From NCBI RefSeq assembly GCF_001909055.1, contig NZ_LVWI01000002.1:124001-188000 (forward strand): a stretch of 64,000 nt of DNA. Direction: 5' to 3'. Every line of letters begins with the position of its first letter. Within the stretch, counting starts at the first letter, position 1. Positions 25,395 to 34,585 of the stretch are shown here, piece after piece. The stretch is from Paenibacillus helianthi (GTDB lineage: Bacteria > Bacillota > Bacilli > Paenibacillales > Paenibacillaceae). The notes beneath the pieces are model-generated. The model was not told the origin of the DNA. It did no database searches and saw only the letters and a list, made by a program, of their open reading frames with translations. Position numbers and translations under genes: made by a program.

Positions 25395-26513
25395 TCAGTA
25401 TTTATCAATCTTGTACCAGAATAAGGGCAGCGGGAACCACCCTGTAGGCACATCCACTGCCATATAGCGACTGTGCTGTGTAAGAAGAAGCGCCTGAGCC
25501 TGCTGCTTATTAAGGACTACTGCATCCGGCTTAGCAGACCGCTCAACAGTCACGCCATCCGCATCCACCCGTGCAGTAACCGGCTGACCGTCCATGACTG
25601 CGGAGAACTCCCCCTGGACAATCCCTGTCGTCTTAAGCTTAAGCGTCAGATAAGCCTCTAATACATTGGCGAAATCCAGAATATGATACATATCAGAGTT
25701 CTCGATAACATAGTCGTCAGCAATGCTGCCAAGAGCTGTATTTAGAGAAATGTCATATTCCGGCGTAACAATAGTGATTCGCTCTGCTCTGCTATATCCC
25801 CTGTAAGCCTTGATCGTCCGTGCAATATCGTCCGCATTTGCCACTGCGAATTCAGATATTTCATCGCCTGCTTCGTTTACAATCAGATACCCGATCAGCT
25901 TGCCTTTATCCAGGACACCCAGGGCCTTTTGATGGAGGCTGTTGAAAATAAGCGGCAATTGCTGTAAGTTACGTTCAATATAAGCCAGCCTCGAGGTGTT
26001 CATGCTATGCGCAAAGGCTTCTGCTCCTTCAATCTCGAATAACGGGCTGAAGGATATTCCAGTGTCGTTCACATGTCTTAAGCCATGGCGCACATTGGCC
26101 TCTCCCACGAAATACTTGAACTTTACACCGCCAAGCGTGAAGCCGAAATACTCATATCTCTGTCGCTGACCATATAACACAACCATATCACACGTATTGC
26201 GCAGTTCTTCTAGCCACATGTCCATGAGCGCCTTCATATGCCCTTCGCCACGCGCACGCGGATGAACCGATACGGTACCCAAATAGCCGGTTCGCAGCGT
26301 ATAATCACATACCGTCAGAGGCTCTGGAAAAACGGCTACCTGTGCGCGCAGCCTGCCTTTCTCATCCACAGCAACCTTATGCATAGCTGAAGAATCCACG
26401 TTCTTGTTATAGGCTTTGGGCATCAGGGTTTCAAAATCCAAGCGAAAAGCATAGTTGGCCAAATCTATGCATTCCTCACGCTCATTCGGAGTTGCCGTTC
26501 TGTATTTAACCAT
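25395..26513 (-). CDS. GNAT-family N-acetyltransferase, Eis-like two-GNAT plus SCP fold
   Basis: A 372-aa protein. Residues ~1-150 are a GNAT domain with the acetyl-CoA loop VSVHPRARGEGHMKALM (about 75-91). A second degenerate GNAT and a C-terminal sterol-carrier-like segment (LTLKLKTTGIVQGEFSAVMDG) give the Eis plan. Relatives acetylate amines on small molecules or peptides; the substrate here is unknown. It is a single gene, not evidently part of the xylan cluster. The ATG has a weak RBS (GTAGGGCAAA). Confidence 0.78.
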   Translation of the reverse strand: MVKYRTATPNEREECIDLANYAFRLDFETLMPKAYNKNVDSSAMHKVAVDEKGRLRAQVAVFPEPLTVCDYTLRTGYLGTVSVHPRARGEGHMKALMDMWLEELRNTCDMVVLYGQRQRYEYFGFTLGGVKFKYFVGEANVRHGLRHVNDTGISFSPLFEIEGAEAFAHSMNTSRLAYIERNLQQLPLIFNSLHQKALGVLDKGKLIGYLIVNEAGDEISEFAVANADDIARTIKAYRGYSRAERITIVTPEYDISLNTALGSIADDYVIENSDMYHILDFANVLEAYLTLKLKTTGIVQGEFSAVMDGQPVTARVDADGVTVERSAKPDAVVLNKQQAQALLLTQHSRYMAVDVPTGWFPLPLFWYKIDKY

Positions 26514-26703
26514 TTTGCCCTACCCTTTCAGTGTAAGTATTTAACTCCCATCCTATAACTATGATTCTAGATGCATATGCAATATCCTGCCGGGCAACGC
26601 AGCTAAGCACCTACTCAAACCAGTTGCGCGATTTCTATCCATTAACCTGCCGCATGTCATTCCGATTCCCGCCGCCTGGCCGCGGCCACATCAATCATAT
26701 GCT

Positions 26704-28275
26704 TTAATACGCGCCATATTCAAAACAGTCAAAATCTGCCGCATTGTCAGAGGCCGTACCGTTACTCGTACAATACATTCCTATGCAGCAGCCCACAAAT
26801 CCGCCTGCCACTTCGGTACTCAAACTACTCGTATCTATATGTTCTGCAACCAAATGATATTGCTCTCCATCCGTGCTGTAATAGAAGCTTAACTCCTGGC
26901 CTCTTGCAGCTATCTTTAAATACAACCGCCGAGCATCTACCTCTACCTGTGCAACATTCGTCTCCAGCCCATTGATACAGGTCACAACACGTAAGGCTTG
27001 TCTGTCATCCTGCAACACGCGCTCAAACCGGATATGATACATTTCATTTTGAATGACGGCCAAACCTGCCGATTCATGGATGCTCCGCGCCGCAAACTCC
27101 ATCACCGCTGCAGCCATATAGTCAAAATGCTGTTGCCGCAAACAGACAAAGCTGAGATTGTCCTGATCCTTGAACGTTTGAGGTTTTAGCTTTAGCCGCA
27201 AATATCCTTTACGTTCTGTCAAAGAATATAAATCCGCTTGCGGATTCCTTAAGAACATCCATTGAAGTGCCAGATTATCACTGTCAAAATGGTCGCAGCG
27301 CAATTGCGGCTCCACCGGAACCGGCATCAATCCTATGACCCCCTGCTCCTGCAGAATTCCCCGGCCCTCATTGACTACTGGCCATCCATCCTCCCAAATC
27401 ACTGAAGCAAGAAACGTCTCCCGCCCCAAATTACTATAGCTACCTCCATAAGGACGTGAAGCGAGCATCACCATATACCATTGACCGTCTTCAGCCTGAA
27501 CTAAATCAGCATGCCCCACATTGATAACCGGATAATGCTTGCCCAGATGACGATGCGTAATGATCGGGTTGTTGGGATTCCCGGTATAGCCTTCTGTCAG
27601 CTTCTGGCTGCGTGCGACGGTCACCGCGTGATTCGGCCCCGTTCCTCCCTCGGCAATCATTAAATAATAGAAGTCATCTTTCTTGTACAGATGTGGCCCT
27701 TCCGGCCAGATCACATCTGTCATAGCACCTCTCCAAAGGACATAGCTCTCCCCCGCAAGCTCCATGGTCTCCAAGTTCAGTTCCTGAATCCATACTTCCC
27801 AGTTGCCGTCATAACGCACTCCAGTTGAGTTAGGCCTTGTACCCAAATAATAGGTTCTTCCGTCATCATCAAAGAAAATCGTGGGATCAATCCCCACCGC
27901 TCCTTGAATAAAATAGGGCTCCAACCATGGCCCGGCAGGATGGGTTGCTGTAACAACGAAATTTCCGCCGTGGGTTACATTGGTCGTAATCATATAGAAC
28001 ATGCCCTCATGGTAGCGTAGGGTTGGGGCAAAAATCCCCCCTGAGTGCCTGGCCCCCTGTAAGTTCAATTGTGAGGGGCGGTTAAGCACGTTGCCAATCT
28101 GCTTCCAATGGACAAGATCACGGCTATGGAAAATCGGCACCCCAGGAAAATAAGCAAATGTCGATGTCACCAAATAATAGTCTTCCCCCACCCGGCATAC
28201 TGAAGGGTCCGGATAAAACCCTGGCATAATCGGGTTATTATAAGTAACGGAATTGTGTTCAATCGCAGTTGTCAT
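26704..28275 (-). CDS. GH43 beta-xylosidase/alpha-L-arabinofuranosidase
   Basis: A 523-aa protein with no signal peptide, so probably cytoplasmic. The five-bladed propeller (about 12-310) carries GFYPDPSVCR (general base Asp23), GIDPTIFFDDDGRTYYLG (pKa-modulating Asp) and VIWPEGPHLYKK (acid Glu). Residues ~320-520 are the concanavalin-like GH43 C2 sandwich (DHFDSDNLALQWMFLRNP). The family releases xylose or arabinose from arabinoxylan oligosaccharides. RBS GGAGGAG is 7 bases before the ATG. The small Cys-rich gene (28304-28513) lies 28 bp upstream on the same strand. Confidence 0.9.
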   Translation of the reverse strand: MTTAIEHNSVTYNNPIMPGFYPDPSVCRVGEDYYLVTSTFAYFPGVPIFHSRDLVHWKQIGNVLNRPSQLNLQGARHSGGIFAPTLRYHEGMFYMITTNVTHGGNFVVTATHPAGPWLEPYFIQGAVGIDPTIFFDDDGRTYYLGTRPNSTGVRYDGNWEVWIQELNLETMELAGESYVLWRGAMTDVIWPEGPHLYKKDDFYYLMIAEGGTGPNHAVTVARSQKLTEGYTGNPNNPIITHRHLGKHYPVINVGHADLVQAEDGQWYMVMLASRPYGGSYSNLGRETFLASVIWEDGWPVVNEGRGILQEQGVIGLMPVPVEPQLRCDHFDSDNLALQWMFLRNPQADLYSLTERKGYLRLKLKPQTFKDQDNLSFVCLRQQHFDYMAAAVMEFAARSIHESAGLAVIQNEMYHIRFERVLQDDRQALRVVTCINGLETNVAQVEVDARRLYLKIAARGQELSFYYSTDGEQYHLVAEHIDTSSLSTEVAGGFVGCCIGMYCTSNGTASDNAADFDCFEYGAY

Positions 28276-28303
28276 TCTTTTACTCCTCCAGTCCTAGTCC
28301 AGC

Positions 28304-28513
28304 TTATCGAAACAGCACACAATTCCCGGATTCCCGGAAATATTTGATCAATTTCTCAATGGGACTGCGCCCGCATTTCAGTTGCTCGCCGAGACAGTCT
28401 ATACACAGGAAGTCTTGGGCGTTACGCGTAACAAGCTTCAGGTAAATCGCCACATCATCCGTCGTTAAGGGAACTCCGCATGTTCTGCATGTCCTATTCC
28501 TATTCATGTTCAT
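28304..28513 (-). CDS. Small Cys-rich (zinc-ribbon-like) protein of unknown function
   Basis: The ATG at 28513 is chosen for the RBS AAAGGATC just upstream, giving 69 aa. Cys pairs CRTCGVP and CIDCLGEQLKC form a probable zinc ribbon, followed by a short helix IEKLIKYFRESG and an extra Cys in the tail. It lies between GH27 (its gene ends at 28522, 8 bp upstream) and GH43, on the same strand. I do not recognise a family; it may be a regulator or a metal-dependent accessory of the sugar operon. The tight packing supports that it is real. Confidence 0.65.
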   Translation of the reverse strand: MNMNRNRTCRTCGVPLTTDDVAIYLKLVTRNAQDFLCIDCLGEQLKCGRSPIEKLIKYFRESGNCVLFR

Positions 28514-28521
28514 GTGATCCT

Positions 28522-29682
28522 TTATACCAATTTCGCCCGCACAATCAGACAATCATGAGCCGGAACTACAGGAGCATATCTTTCTCTGAATACGCCGATT
28601 TCTTTATGCTCCCAGCAGTCATACAGCGACAGCGATTTTCCGGAAGCATAGGGGAGTCCGATATCCCAGAACTGCAACGACATTTCCCTTTGACCATCAC
28701 TTAAATTGAAGAAACCTATCGCCACGTCTCCGTCAGTTAACACTTTTACCAGCATAAATACATCATCTGCATGAAACCATTGCGGTTCCGGCTTGATGCG
28801 ATAAGCACCGCGGCCCTCCACATCCTGATTAATGGCAATCAAATCCCCGTTCATCAGAATATCTCTGGTGGCCTGGTTGGTTTTCCGGATGTCACTGCCA
28901 ATCATCAGCGGAGATCCCATCATGCTCCATATAGAAAAATGGGTCTTGTACTCCACATCACTACAACCGCCGATTTGGCTTCCGATAAAGTCGCTGTTGC
29001 TGCCTCCATACATGCCGACAACCAGCATATCCATATCATTATGACAATATGCTCCTGTGTAGCAGGCCTTATCAAGCTGTGACAAAGCTAAACTCTTGAT
29101 GGAATCCCAGCTATCCTGAATATCCCCTGTGGACCGGTACATATGAGCGCCGGATTCACGAATCCAATGGTATACATTGTCCTCACCCCAATTGCATGCT
29201 GAGAACAGGATGTCTCTTCCGCAGTTTTTGAGCGCCAGGCTCATTCGTTTGTACAGCAGTTCCCCCGATATATGTCTGGGCTTGAAGCAGTAATCATACT
29301 TCAAAAAATCCACGCCCCATTCTGCCAGCAATTCCGCATCCTGAAATTCATGTTCAAAGCTCCCCGGATATCCTGCGCATGTATGTGTTCCTACACATGA
29401 GTACATCCCAAACTTTAATCCCTTGGCATGAATGTAATCTGCAAGCGCCTTCATTCCGTTCGGGAATTTGACCGGATCAGCAACCAGCTTGCCATCGTTG
29501 TCCCTTTCTTTCAGGCTCCAGCAATCATCAATAACAATGTACTCATATCCCGCATCCTTGAACCCCTCTGCAACAAGTGTATCGGCGGCTTCCCGGATAA
29601 GCTGCTCATTAATGTCCCATGTAAAGGTGTTCCATGAATTCCATCCCATGGGCGGTGTCAAGCCGAGTTGTTGTTTGTTCAT
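28522..29682 (-). CDS. GH27 alpha-galactosidase (or beta-L-arabinopyranosidase)
   Basis: ATG 29682 is preferred; an in-frame ATG at 29694 abuts the AAAGG box, and TTG 29685 is a third option. The ~386-aa product has no signal peptide. LTPPMGWNSWNTF is the GH27 N-terminal motif, IDDCWSL and LKYDYCF hold the nucleophile Asp, and STGDIQDSW the acid/base Asp. C-terminal antiparallel sandwich follows. GH27 enzymes remove alpha-galactosyl or beta-L-arabinopyranosyl units, the latter found on xylan side chains. Context on a xylan locus favours neither strongly. Confidence 0.88.
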   Translation of the reverse strand: MNKQQLGLTPPMGWNSWNTFTWDINEQLIREAADTLVAEGFKDAGYEYIVIDDCWSLKERDNDGKLVADPVKFPNGMKALADYIHAKGLKFGMYSCVGTHTCAGYPGSFEHEFQDAELLAEWGVDFLKYDYCFKPRHISGELLYKRMSLALKNCGRDILFSACNWGEDNVYHWIRESGAHMYRSTGDIQDSWDSIKSLALSQLDKACYTGAYCHNDMDMLVVGMYGGSNSDFIGSQIGGCSDVEYKTHFSIWSMMGSPLMIGSDIRKTNQATRDILMNGDLIAINQDVEGRGAYRIKPEPQWFHADDVFMLVKVLTDGDVAIGFFNLSDGQREMSLQFWDIGLPYASGKSLSLYDCWEHKEIGVFRERYAPVVPAHDCLIVRAKLV

Positions 29683-29759
29683 CAAAGTATTCATCCTTTC
29701 GTGTAATCCAGCTACACCGTCCTTTACTGGACAGCATAGCTGTTGTGGATTGCAGATCC

Positions 29760-30749
29760 CTATTCCCCAGAAGGGTATGGATGAATCTTCTGAATGGTGC
29801 CGTCCGGATTATAGTGCAGCTCCGTATATTTGACGCAGCGCTTATGATTGACACCCTCAGACAGGGAGCTGTCATGGTAGAACAGATACCACTTCTCTTC
29901 AAACTGAACGATGGAGTGGTGCGTAGTCCAGCCGATAACCGGTGACAGAATCTCACCCTTGAAGGTAAAAGGACCTGCCGGATGCTTGCTGACCGCATAG
30001 ACCAAGGTATGCTTTGTGCCTGTCGAATAAGACAAATAGTAGTAGCCATTATATTTATGAACCCATGGCCCTTCAAAATATCTCCGGTCCTCATCACCAG
30101 CAAGAATCGGATTTCCTTCTTCATCCACAATGGAAATTTCTTGCGGCACCTCCTGTAAAGACAGCATATCTTCGCTTAACAGCGCCACACGCGGCCCTAG
30201 TGCAGGCTGGTCAAGGGCAGGCCCTTCCGCCCCCGGGCGGAAGGTGCCGGTCTGCCATTGTTCAAGCTGGCCTCCCCAGAGGCCGCCAAAGTAAATATAC
30301 GCCCGGTCGTCTTCATCCACAAAAACAGCAGGATCGATACTGAAGCTGCCGGGAATATAGTCCGGCTGCGGCGTGAACGGACCTGCCGGAGATGAAGCCG
30401 TCGCCACACCCAGACGGAACACCCCCTCCCGGTCGCGGGCCGGGAAAAATAAATAGTAAGTATTGTTCTTATAGGCGGCATCAGGCGCCCATAGTTGTTG
30501 CGACGCCCAGGGAATCTCGCTCAGATGAAGCACTTGCCCGTGATCTATCACAGGGGATTCAAAATTCTCTATGGATAGGACATGATAGTCTTCCATTGCA
30601 TACTGGTCACCGTTGTCATTGTCCGGTCCATTATGATCCAGGTCATGGGAAGGATAAATATAAATTTTGCCTTCAAATACGTGGGCGGACGGGTCCGCTG
30701 TGTAGATGTGGGTTACGAGTGGCTCGTTGGGTTTGGGCAACTGATTCAT
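29760..30749 (-). CDS. GH43 family enzyme, probably beta-xylosidase/xylan debranching
   Basis: A 329-aa single-domain propeller without signal peptide. HIYTADPSAHVFEGKIYIYPSHD has the base Asp19; SIDPAVFVDEDDRAYIYFGG the second Asp; RYFEGPWVHKYNGYYYL the acid Glu. It matches the short GH43 subfamily 1-type enzymes with YTADPSA. RBS AAGAGGAG precedes the ATG by 8 bases. A cre-like site lies 90 bases upstream (30839-30853). It heads a same-strand run: this gene, GH27, the Cys-rich protein and GH43 (26704), with gaps of 77, 8 and 28 bp. Confidence 0.88.
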   Translation of the reverse strand: MNQLPKPNEPLVTHIYTADPSAHVFEGKIYIYPSHDLDHNGPDNDNGDQYAMEDYHVLSIENFESPVIDHGQVLHLSEIPWASQQLWAPDAAYKNNTYYLFFPARDREGVFRLGVATASSPAGPFTPQPDYIPGSFSIDPAVFVDEDDRAYIYFGGLWGGQLEQWQTGTFRPGAEGPALDQPALGPRVALLSEDMLSLQEVPQEISIVDEEGNPILAGDEDRRYFEGPWVHKYNGYYYLSYSTGTKHTLVYAVSKHPAGPFTFKGEILSPVIGWTTHHSIVQFEEKWYLFYHDSSLSEGVNHKRCVKYTELHYNPDGTIQKIHPYPSGE

Positions 30750-31076
30750 GTATAAATCTCCTCTTCTTGAGTATATTGGCTTGAAAGAACATCTCTTCGT
30801 ACTGAAACTAAGACAGCAGGAAGAATAGAAGCCTTTTCAGCAACCGCTTACAATACATATTGTACTGTACTCTTCCAGCCGTCACCCATACCAAAAGTAA
30901 AGAATTCTCCCTATAAATCTTACACGTTTATTGCAGGACTACCGGCAGATTGCAGATATCAACATGGTATCGGACAACACAAAAGATCGTATGGCGCATA
31001 ATTACATGAACGCCATACGACCTTCCCCCGTTCCAAATAATCTCATCTCACTGCAGGCTTTCCTGGCCGCTTCCGG
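30750..31076. promoter_or_regulatory. Intergenic region with terminator and relaxed cre site
   Basis: Between GH5 (ends 31077) and GH43 (starts 30749). A hairpin TCGTATGGCG (30987-30996) with CGCCATACGA (31011-31020) terminates the GH5 gene; the minus strand continues with TCTTTTG. The minus-strand TTGTAAGCGGTTGCT (30853-30839) fits the relaxed cre consensus. The rest has no gene I can support. Confidence 0.55.
30987..31020 (-). terminator. Likely terminator of the GH5 gene
   Basis: A 10-bp perfect stem with a 14-base loop lies 57 bases past the GH5 stop and is followed on the minus strand by a short T-rich stretch (ATCTTTTGTG). Confidence 0.6.
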
Positions 31077-32783
31077 CTAATTCACCTTAACTAACTGCCA
31101 TTGCTGATTCAAATCGCCGCGGTACAGGTTCTGCTGCAGCTTCGCGCCGTCAGCACTGGAGGCTCCCGTGACCTCAACAGCCTTGTTGCTGTTCATGTTG
31201 AGGATGCTCCAATAGCCATTGCTTAGTCTGATCAATCTGAACTGCTGGGCGGTATTGCCTAAATCCTGCATAAGCTGAATCGCTTCCCCGTTATTCTTCG
31301 ATCCGTTGCGGACATCCATTACCTTGTTGTCGGAAGAATTGACGCTTCGCAGACGGTAATAATTGTTGGAAGTGCCCAGATCCGTGGCAATCCATTGCTG
31401 TGCTGGCACATTATTGTCCGTCCATTGCTGGAGCTGAAGCGCATTGGTATTCTGTCCGCCGGGGACATCAATCACTTTGCCCGATGCCCGGTTGACGATT
31501 TTGTATGTCGCCCCGCTGGTCACTCCATTCCAGATCCCGTTCCAGGGATTAAACTGCGCCCGCTCATAGTACCATTCGAATATAAACCGGGCCATTCCGT
31601 CCCGGGCGGCATTTCCGTCATAGAGCAGCCCGGCTGTCGGGTCAGCGAAGGAGCTTCTTGTGCCGGGCTCCAGCAGGAATCCGTTCATATGGACGGCAAT
31701 GCTGACATTTCCCGCTGCGGTAAATATGGCTTTTGTATTCTTGCCAAATCCTGCATTCGATCCGTTGAAGAGATCCCAATAAGAAGAATCCCCCGGCTGT
31801 TTCTTGAACCAGGTCGTCTCTGTGATATTAATCGGGTATTTATCGGCACAAGGCTTGATACTAGTGTCCCAAATTTCCTGCAGCGGCGTGTAATTGTCAT
31901 AGGCGCCGTAACCCGGATACCAGTGCACGGCGTAACCATAATTGTTCAGAGGGTCCGTAAGCGGATCGGATGCGGTCAACTGATAATGCTGATCCCATCC
32001 AAGGCCCGAAGCCCAAATCACGTTATCTGCCCCTTTGCTCCGTATAGTGGAGATCAGGGAGTTCTGGAAGTTTTTAAGGGAGTTCCAAAAGGCCGGGAAA
32101 TTAGGCTGAGAGGGATTCCCTCCCCATTCGCCGTTCACATCGCTCAGAACCGGTTCATTAATGAGCTCGAACATCACATTGTCCGCACTTTTTATGGCCG
32201 GCTGGGAAGCGAGATAACCCCAGATTTGATTGAATTTGTCCAGATTGCCCTGAGTTGTTGCCTTGTTGTCCTTAAGCGTGAAGTCGAGGCCCAGTGTGAC
32301 ATACAGACCTTTTGTCTTGGCATAATTGATATAAGGGATGATAACATCCTGGGTAACCGACTGCAGACCGGCAAAATTATACGTACCCGCCGCTACATCG
32401 CCCATGTCTTCGCGGTCAATGAACAGGCGAACCTGATTCATGTACCAGCCATGGCTGTTGCCGTACTTGGCCGAGGTGCTGGTGAAGGTGTCAGTGATGT
32501 CCTTCAAATACGCAAGGGTTGCCGCGTGCCGGTTCCCTCCGTTGCGGTCCAAATAATAGCTGCTGTTCTGATAGGTCCAGTAAGCACCGCTGGGCTGATG
32601 CCAGCCGCTGAGCAAAACCGGCTGTCCGCTGCTGTTCACCAGTTGATTACCGCTCACATGGAGCTTGGACACAGGCATGCCCTCCCATGCCTGTGCGGTT
32701 TTGCCGCTGGAGAGCATAGGCGACAGAATAAGCGCCAGCATTAGCAGCAGCTTGATCGCCCCATTCATTTTCCTCTTTTTCAT
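31077..32783 (-). CDS. Secreted GH5 glycoside hydrolase with C-terminal ricin-type CBM13
   Basis: ATG 32783 (RBS AAGGAGA, 9 bases away) gives 568 aa. A signal peptide covers ~1-33 (ending KTAQA). The GH5 (beta/alpha)8 domain, about 38-400, has acid Glu in FELINEPVL and nucleophile Glu in NITETTWF. Residues ~425-565 are a ricin-B trefoil with three QxW-type repeats (LQLQQWTDN, QLMQD and LQQNLYRGDLNQQWQL). GH5 members cut cellulose, mannan, xylan or xyloglucan; the subfamily cannot be fixed by eye. A cre-like palindrome TGTAAACGTATACA (32832-32845) lies 49 bases before the start. Confidence 0.87.
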   Translation of the reverse strand: MKKRKMNGAIKLLLMLALILSPMLSSGKTAQAWEGMPVSKLHVSGNQLVNSSGQPVLLSGWHQPSGAYWTYQNSSYYLDRNGGNRHAATLAYLKDITDTFTSTSAKYGNSHGWYMNQVRLFIDREDMGDVAAGTYNFAGLQSVTQDVIIPYINYAKTKGLYVTLGLDFTLKDNKATTQGNLDKFNQIWGYLASQPAIKSADNVMFELINEPVLSDVNGEWGGNPSQPNFPAFWNSLKNFQNSLISTIRSKGADNVIWASGLGWDQHYQLTASDPLTDPLNNYGYAVHWYPGYGAYDNYTPLQEIWDTSIKPCADKYPINITETTWFKKQPGDSSYWDLFNGSNAGFGKNTKAIFTAAGNVSIAVHMNGFLLEPGTRSSFADPTAGLLYDGNAARDGMARFIFEWYYERAQFNPWNGIWNGVTSGATYKIVNRASGKVIDVPGGQNTNALQLQQWTDNNVPAQQWIATDLGTSNNYYRLRSVNSSDNKVMDVRNGSKNNGEAIQLMQDLGNTAQQFRLIRLSNGYWSILNMNSNKAVEVTGASSADGAKLQQNLYRGDLNQQWQLVKVN

Positions 32784-32831
32784 AGATACCCATCTCCTTA
32801 ATTTTGTAGAGTAGCACTTAATTGTAATTAT

Positions 32832-32845
32832 TGTAAACGTATACA
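32832..32845. promoter_or_regulatory. cre-like site upstream of GH5
   Basis: TGTAAACGTATACA is nearly palindromic and fits the relaxed CcpA consensus with one departure from the strict form (A at position 10). It lies 49 bases before the GH5 start. Confidence 0.5.
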
Positions 32846-32950
32846 AATAAATTGTACTCTCTCTGGAAACGGGTTAACAACCTGTGTAACTATAGCTGTT
32901 CGACTGTCAAATTATAGATTGGCATGCAGAAACGGATTCACCGTCAATTC

Positions 32951-34585
32951 TTATATTTTAAGCAGAGACTCCCGGTATTCCTGGGGGGTCATGCCCGTTG
33001 TCTTCTTGAAGAAACGGGTGAAGGAGTGGGGGGCCTCATAGCCTACACACATCGCTACATCGCGTATTTTCAGCGTTTCATTGCCTAACAGTTCCTTCGC
33101 TTTAACAGACCTGCAGTTGTCGATGTACTCGGATAAGTTGATCCCCTGTTCCTGTTTGAAAAACCTGGACAGATACGTAGGGTTAAAATAATGCAGCTCT
33201 GCCAGCCGAACCAATGACAAGTCCTCGCTCAAATTGCTGCGTATATAATCGCATATCCGTTCGATCACCTCCGAAGACCGTTCCTTTTCAGCAGAACTCC
33301 TAAGCCGGAAGATATCGGCGGCAAGCTTCTCCAGTTCATTCATGCCTTCATTCAAGGACAAATGCTCGTCAAGCCGCATCAGCTTGCCATAATCATTGAC
33401 GAGGCCGTGGATATTCCAACGGTTCATATAGGATAGAAGTACAAGGGCGACCGTATAGTACATCTCCGTAGCTGCTTCTACACTAACCGCCCTATGAAGA
33501 CCTTCCTTGATTTCACCCAACGTCTCCAGGAATCGTTCCTGCCTCCCGGCATCAAGATGCGCTGCCAGATTCTCCACCCGCTGATTGAGCCGGACGCCTG
33601 CCTCCTCTTTCACCCCATCAGGCTCCAGCCGGCCCGTCCGATCAATCAGCACCATAGAGATGCCGTCTCCAATTTTCACTTGCTGAAGCCGGTGGAGCCT
33701 GTCATATTGCCGGCTGATTCCCCTCCATTCACAGGCTGAGCCACTAACGGCAAAAGCGATGGTCAACCCGAGCGTCTGCCGGCAGGAATCCTGGATAAGC
33801 TCCAGCGTCCCTTCAAGATACCGCGAAAAATGGCCATTGAATGCGGCTGCCGCATGATCGAAGGGTTGAAGCAGCCATAAGACATCCCCGTGTCTGTCGA
33901 GAATCCCGGTATGCCTTGCCATCTCCGCCAGAAATGAATTCCAGATGACTCTGGAAGAAGTTACAATCTCGCTTCGATCCAGATAAGAGATCCCCCCGGG
34001 ATACGTCAGACGTCCGAGAATCAGCATAACCGGGGATTCCGCATCCAGACTTATTTTGAGCTTGCGGAAATCATTCTTCAGCACTTCTGTATCCGCGCAT
34101 AAGGTATGGCTGTCCTGTAGCAGGTGATGAAGGTAGTTGCCTTGCGCAATAACTTCCATCGCATGACGTTGTTCCTGTGACTTCTCCAGAAGCTCATTCA
34201 GCTTGTTGCCTTGTTCGATTTCCAGCAGCACCTCCTGAACTGTCTCGACAATCTTGTCGAAGCCTTCTGTCTTCAATAAGTAACGGGCATTAGGAATTTG
34301 TAAGGCACTGTAGGCGTAATCGAACTCGCTGTAACCGGTCAGAAAAATGATCTTGGAGCGCGGCCAATATTTGCGGATGTGCTCAGACATTTCGAGCCCG
34401 CTCATCCCTGGCATCCGGATATCCGTAAGCACAATATCTATTCGTGTACGTGAGAGCCATTCCAGTGCCGATTTCGCGGAATATACTTTATATACATCCA
34501 GCTTGTCCGGAAGGAGCCGGTTAAACACTTCGTATAAGCCGTCCGTTATTATTTCTTCATCGTCAACGATCAAGAGTCTATACAA
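32951..34585 (-). CDS. Response regulator, YesN-type (receiver plus AraC output)
   Basis: A 544-aa protein. The receiver domain (1-125) is complete: acidic pair Asp8/Asp9 in LLIVDDEE, phospho-acceptor Asp55 in LTDIRMPGMSG, and Lys in YLLKTEG. A central ~270-residue linker of unknown fold follows. The C-terminal AraC double HTH (~440-540) has LVRLAELHYFNPTYLSRFFKQ and VAMCVGYEAPHSFTRFFKK. It overlaps the sensor kinase gene by 8 bp. Such pairs control sugar-uptake or glycosidase genes, plausibly the GH5 just downstream or the GH10 operon upstream. Confidence 0.9.
   Translation of the reverse strand: MYRLLIVDDEEIITDGLYEVFNRLLPDKLDVYKVYSAKSALEWLSRTRIDIVLTDIRMPGMSGLEMSEHIRKYWPRSKIIFLTGYSEFDYAYSALQIPNARYLLKTEGFDKIVETVQEVLLEIEQGNKLNELLEKSQEQRHAMEVIAQGNYLHHLLQDSHTLCADTEVLKNDFRKLKISLDAESPVMLILGRLTYPGGISYLDRSEIVTSSRVIWNSFLAEMARHTGILDRHGDVLWLLQPFDHAAAAFNGHFSRYLEGTLELIQDSCRQTLGLTIAFAVSGSACEWRGISRQYDRLHRLQQVKIGDGISMVLIDRTGRLEPDGVKEEAGVRLNQRVENLAAHLDAGRQERFLETLGEIKEGLHRAVSVEAATEMYYTVALVLLSYMNRWNIHGLVNDYGKLMRLDEHLSLNEGMNELEKLAADIFRLRSSAEKERSSEVIERICDYIRSNLSEDLSLVRLAELHYFNPTYLSRFFKQEQGINLSEYIDNCRSVKAKELLGNETLKIRDVAMCVGYEAPHSFTRFFKKTTGMTPQEYRESLLKI

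Noticed and set aside
31395-32744. A 449-codon frame on the plus strand opposite GH5
   Set aside because: It is antisense to a clear GH5-CBM13 gene, has no RBS, and its composition (many His, Arg, Ile) is that of a shadow frame.
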